A stretch of 64,000 nt of DNA from NCBI GenBank assembly GCA_903813345.2, contig CAIIXF020000008.1, forward strand, positions 34,744,867 through 34,808,866, written 5' to 3'. Shown here piece after piece: positions 63,333-64,000 of this stretch. The DNA comes from Owenia fusiformis. Taxonomy: Eukaryota > Annelida > Polychaeta > Sabellida > Oweniidae. The position numbers were made by a program, and so were the translations under genes. How positions within the stretch are numbered: position 1 is the stretch's first letter; the number at the start of each line of letters is the position of its first letter. The notes beneath the pieces are model-generated. The model saw nothing but the letters and a program-made list of their open reading frames with translations. It was not told where the DNA came from and ran no database searches.

Positions 63333-63660
63333 TGAAATGTAGATACAAATATCAAGTTGTTTGAGAATCGAACCCAGTCCAAGGAATGTTTAGTTCCATG
63401 GTGTAAGCGCACTGGTGGATCCAGGGGATCCAAGGGGGGCCATGCCCCCTCCCCCCTTATGGGGGCCCAGAAAAAAAGTTAGGGTCCCAAAAATTTTTGT
63501 GCACATGACTTAGCATTTCTGGACTTTTTAGGTCAAATTATAAAAAAATAGGCCTAATTTTTGGTTTTAAATCTTTTTGCCGACATGTAATGTGCCCCCC
63601 TCTGTTGGCTTCTGGATCCGCAAGTGAAGCCTACATAACTTTGAATGATATTTGTATATT
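63333..63660 (-). repeat. tRNA-like dispersed repeat, copy 2, split by an insertion
   Basis: Matches copy 1 through ATCAAGTT, GAACCCA, TCCAAGGAATG and TTAGTTCCATGGTGTAAGC. It resumes after the insertion with AAGCCTACATAACTT and GATATTTGTATA. The minus-strand T arm GGGTTCGATTC fits the Pol III B-box pattern better than copy 1. Copy 1 serves as the uninterrupted reference showing where the 217-bp insertion entered. Confidence 0.5.
63410..63626 (+). mobile_element. Short non-autonomous hAT-like element (217 bp)
   Basis: The left end CACTGGTGGATCCAGG and right end CTGGATCCGCAAGTG form imperfect inverted repeats around the GGATCCAG block, a terminus known from many hAT-type non-autonomous elements in invertebrates. 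It carries the usual G-run/C-run stretch near the left end (about 63432-63468) and no coding capacity. It interrupts the tRNA-like repeat between GTGTAAGC and AAGCCTAC; AAGC is present on both sides, so at least 4 bp of the target look duplicated, short of the 8 bp typical for hAT. The ends are diverged, so it is probably old. Confidence 0.6.
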
Positions 63661-63881
63661 ATAAAGACATTGTGTTTTATTTCAAGCTCTCACATGAATT
63701 CCCAAATTAATAGGCTAATTAAAATAATCTACTCAAGAAAGCTAAATTTTTGCATGACACTCATGACTTGATGAGTAAAGTGGCAACAAGGCCTGTAGAG
63801 AGTAAATAGGAAAATTTCAACTTTTTCTGAGCTATCAAGGCAGCATTTGGCTTAATATCTTCTTTGACATACCTTTTTTCT
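63661..63881. other. Right flank end, no gene seen
   Basis: A+T-rich sequence with no supported open frame or RNA gene. Confidence 0.5.
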
Positions 63882-64000
63882 TAAAATGTAAGGATAAACT
63901 ATCAATTTCAGCATTAAGAAGTGTAAATTCAGTTCAAAGCTTCAAAAAGGGGAAATCCACTTTTATATAACAGTATATCAGCACATCTTGGATTGCTTTT

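Larger units (their letters stand above)
63295..63903. mobile_element. Possible element with 22-bp perfect inverted ends
   Basis: 63295-63316 starts GATAGTTTATCC and 63882-63903 ends GGATAAACTATC; they are exact reverse complements over 22 bp, separated by 565 bp. The interval holds the second tRNA-like repeat and the hAT-like insertion. Matching stops right at GATAG on both sides. No clear target-site duplication is seen next to the ends (CTG left, AAT right), so this could be a MITE or a chance-preserved inverted duplication. Confidence 0.45.

Overview
The window is almost entirely one tandem repeat array from an A+T-rich (roughly two-thirds by eye) eukaryotic genome. It contains no operons and no recognisable bacterial or organellar genes. 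DNA transposon relics, a tRNA-like dispersed repeat and a possible spliced exon in the right flank point to an animal. A hAT-like inverted terminus of the GGATCCAG type, common in aquatic invertebrates, makes a marine invertebrate the best guess, at low confidence.

Layout. (1) 1-59464: head-to-tail array with a period of about 1328-1329 bp, running off the left window edge. Each full unit is a core of about 863 bp plus a 465-bp inserted element. That element has imperfect terminal inverted repeats (TIRs) and is flanked by TAATA on both sides, so it looks like a non-autonomous DNA transposon (MITE) that became part of the satellite monomer. I count 47 forward cores (the first partial), 41 forward MITEs and 6 short units that carry the exact empty site. 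(2) 59465-59472: an 8-bp spacer at the centre of a large palindrome, lying between two facing right-hand TIRs. (3) 59473-61266: an inverted MITE-core-MITE arm of 1794 bp, the same length as the facing left arm. It is more diverged and stops exactly at a TIR end. (4) 61267-64000: non-array flank with small palindromes, a 38-bp tandem duplication before an AATAAA-rich stretch, two copies of a tRNA-like repeat (one split by a 217-bp hAT-like element), a 22-bp perfect inverted repeat about 565 bp apart, and one candidate minus-strand coding exon.

History. Two haplotype classes are visible. Class A fills 1 to about 45.3 kb with mosaic variation. Class B fills about 45.3-59.46 kb and is nearly invariant. 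The inverted edge arm is class A with private changes, so the class B block looks like a recent amplification or homogenisation inside an older array. The A/B transition (about 45.26-47.75 kb) holds a dense cluster of one-base homopolymer indels and may be a weak point of the assembly.

The many small open frames in the array are copies of the same few frames. They are interrupted by indels or class-specific stops and match no protein I recognise, so I do not annotate them as genes. The most unusual point is that all special junctions of the array (MITE/core joints, palindrome centre, right edge) fall exactly on the ends of the same MITE TIR.
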